Shown here one piece after another: positions 63,229 through 64,000 of a DNA stretch of 64,000 nucleotides (positions within the stretch are counted from its first letter, which is position 1; each line of letters starts with the position of its first letter). The stretch lies in assembly GCA_965153455.1 (NCBI GenBank), contig OZ234494.1, positions 496,001-560,000 of the forward strand, read 5' to 3'. The notes beneath the pieces were generated by a model, which worked only from the letters and a program-made list of their open reading frames with translations, was not told the origin of the DNA and searched no databases. A program made the translations under genes and the position numbers. The stretch comes from Sphagnum compactum. Taxonomy: Eukaryota > Bryophyta > Sphagnopsida > Sphagnales.

Positions 63229-64000
63229 TGACAATGGGCATTCCAAAATGTATCTTAGTAGTCCTTGCACTACAACTACTACTACTACTAAACACAATAC
63301 TACGATTGGGTATGTACCCATCATCAGATTCTTCCTCACAGTTTTCTTCTTCTTGGAGAAAAAAGAGGGAAAAAAATCTTGGTCTTCAGAGGTTGGTTCT
63401 GTTCTTTTGTGGATAATTTTATTTTCGTATAGTGGGAGGACATCCTTCCTTTTGTATTGCAGGAAATGCAAAAGCCCTTTCCCCTGTGATCTGATGATGA
63501 TGATTTCAGACAGTGTTGTAAATTATGTCAGTTCTTTTCCCCCCTCTTTCATTTGATTTATGGTCCAGTTTTGGGAGGGTAACGTCTTTCTCTTATGTAC
63601 CCTGAGGGTAAAACCCAATGACTGTATATTAACATACCCTACCCATCGCACTCAAACATGTCCTTGCCCTACCCGAACCAACGATTACAAAATAAAGTTA
63701 TACCCTTATTGGGTCTTACCTCAATGTCTGAAATTTGGCAGGGTGCCCTTACGCTGAGGATATATTTGTGAAATTGAAGGGTAAAAGACAAGCGTAACCA
63801 GATTAGACCATTACCTCTGCTGATGCCTGATTAGAGCTGAGATGTTGTGGATACCAGCATAATCAAAACAATCGCTGATAAACTCCTGGACACATAATGC
63901 TGTGTCCATTTACACTGTAGCAATGTGCTGAGGGTCTTACATGAGCAACGGAAGATGTTGAATCCATGACACAAGCTCATGCTGGGCTCCACGTTATTTT
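63229..64000. other. 3' flank of the adenylate kinase locus
   Basis: No gene is visible. Frames here are short and lack motifs. It probably holds 3' UTR-derived sequence and spacer to the window edge. Confidence 0.5.

Overview
The window is nuclear DNA of a land plant. It holds spliced genes with GT-AG introns, long AT-rich spacers, telobox-like CCCTAAA runs and a decayed Copia fragment. It also has plant-specific families: a KFB-type F-box/kelch protein, a GTE bromodomain protein, the OSB PDF motif and a DYW-type PPR. The style of the PPR repeats and the gene density (about eight protein loci in 64 kb) make a seed-free plant likely, perhaps a moss. That placement is an impression; no marker in the window proves it.

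Layout. 1-1.0 kb: a 42-bp minisatellite ending just before a six-exon plant YY1 zinc-finger gene (1.18-4.56 kb, +). 4.6-7.9 kb: no recognised gene, but a striking hairpin. 7.87-10.45 kb (-): an uninterrupted 858-codon ORF that I do not recognise. 11-17.4 kb: AT-rich repeats, including two oppositely oriented arrays around a zinc-finger fragment. 17.5-19.0 kb (-): an intronless F-box/kelch gene whose upstream region carries a duplicated copy of its own start. 19.2-27.9 kb: repeats only. 27.9-31.6 kb (-): a seven-exon MutY adenine DNA glycosylase gene with one GC-AG intron. 33-35 kb: retroelement debris. 36.0-37.9 kb (-): two exons encoding an OSB PDF motif that run in frame into a damaged PPR-DYW sequence. 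41.7-44.8 kb (+): a nine-exon GTE1-like bromodomain/NET gene. 46.4-47.0 kb: a GC-rich ~100-bp tandem array upstream of an intronless BTB(T1)/KCTD-like gene (47.8-49.2 kb, +). 49.3-52.5 kb: two tandem arrays, the second interrupted by a complete solo LTR with a 5-bp target duplication. 56.2-56.7 kb: a MITE with TA target duplication. 60.5-63.2 kb (+): an adenylate kinase locus with two in-frame stop codons.

The genes do not form a pathway. They are independent housekeeping or regulatory loci: transcription (YY1, GTE), ubiquitin-ligase adaptors (F-box/kelch, BTB), DNA repair (MutY), organelle nucleic-acid biology (OSB/PPR) and nucleotide metabolism (adenylate kinase). Exon structures were built by eye from reading frame, splice consensus and family conservation, with phase checked at the junctions stated for each gene. 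No alignments or database searches were run.
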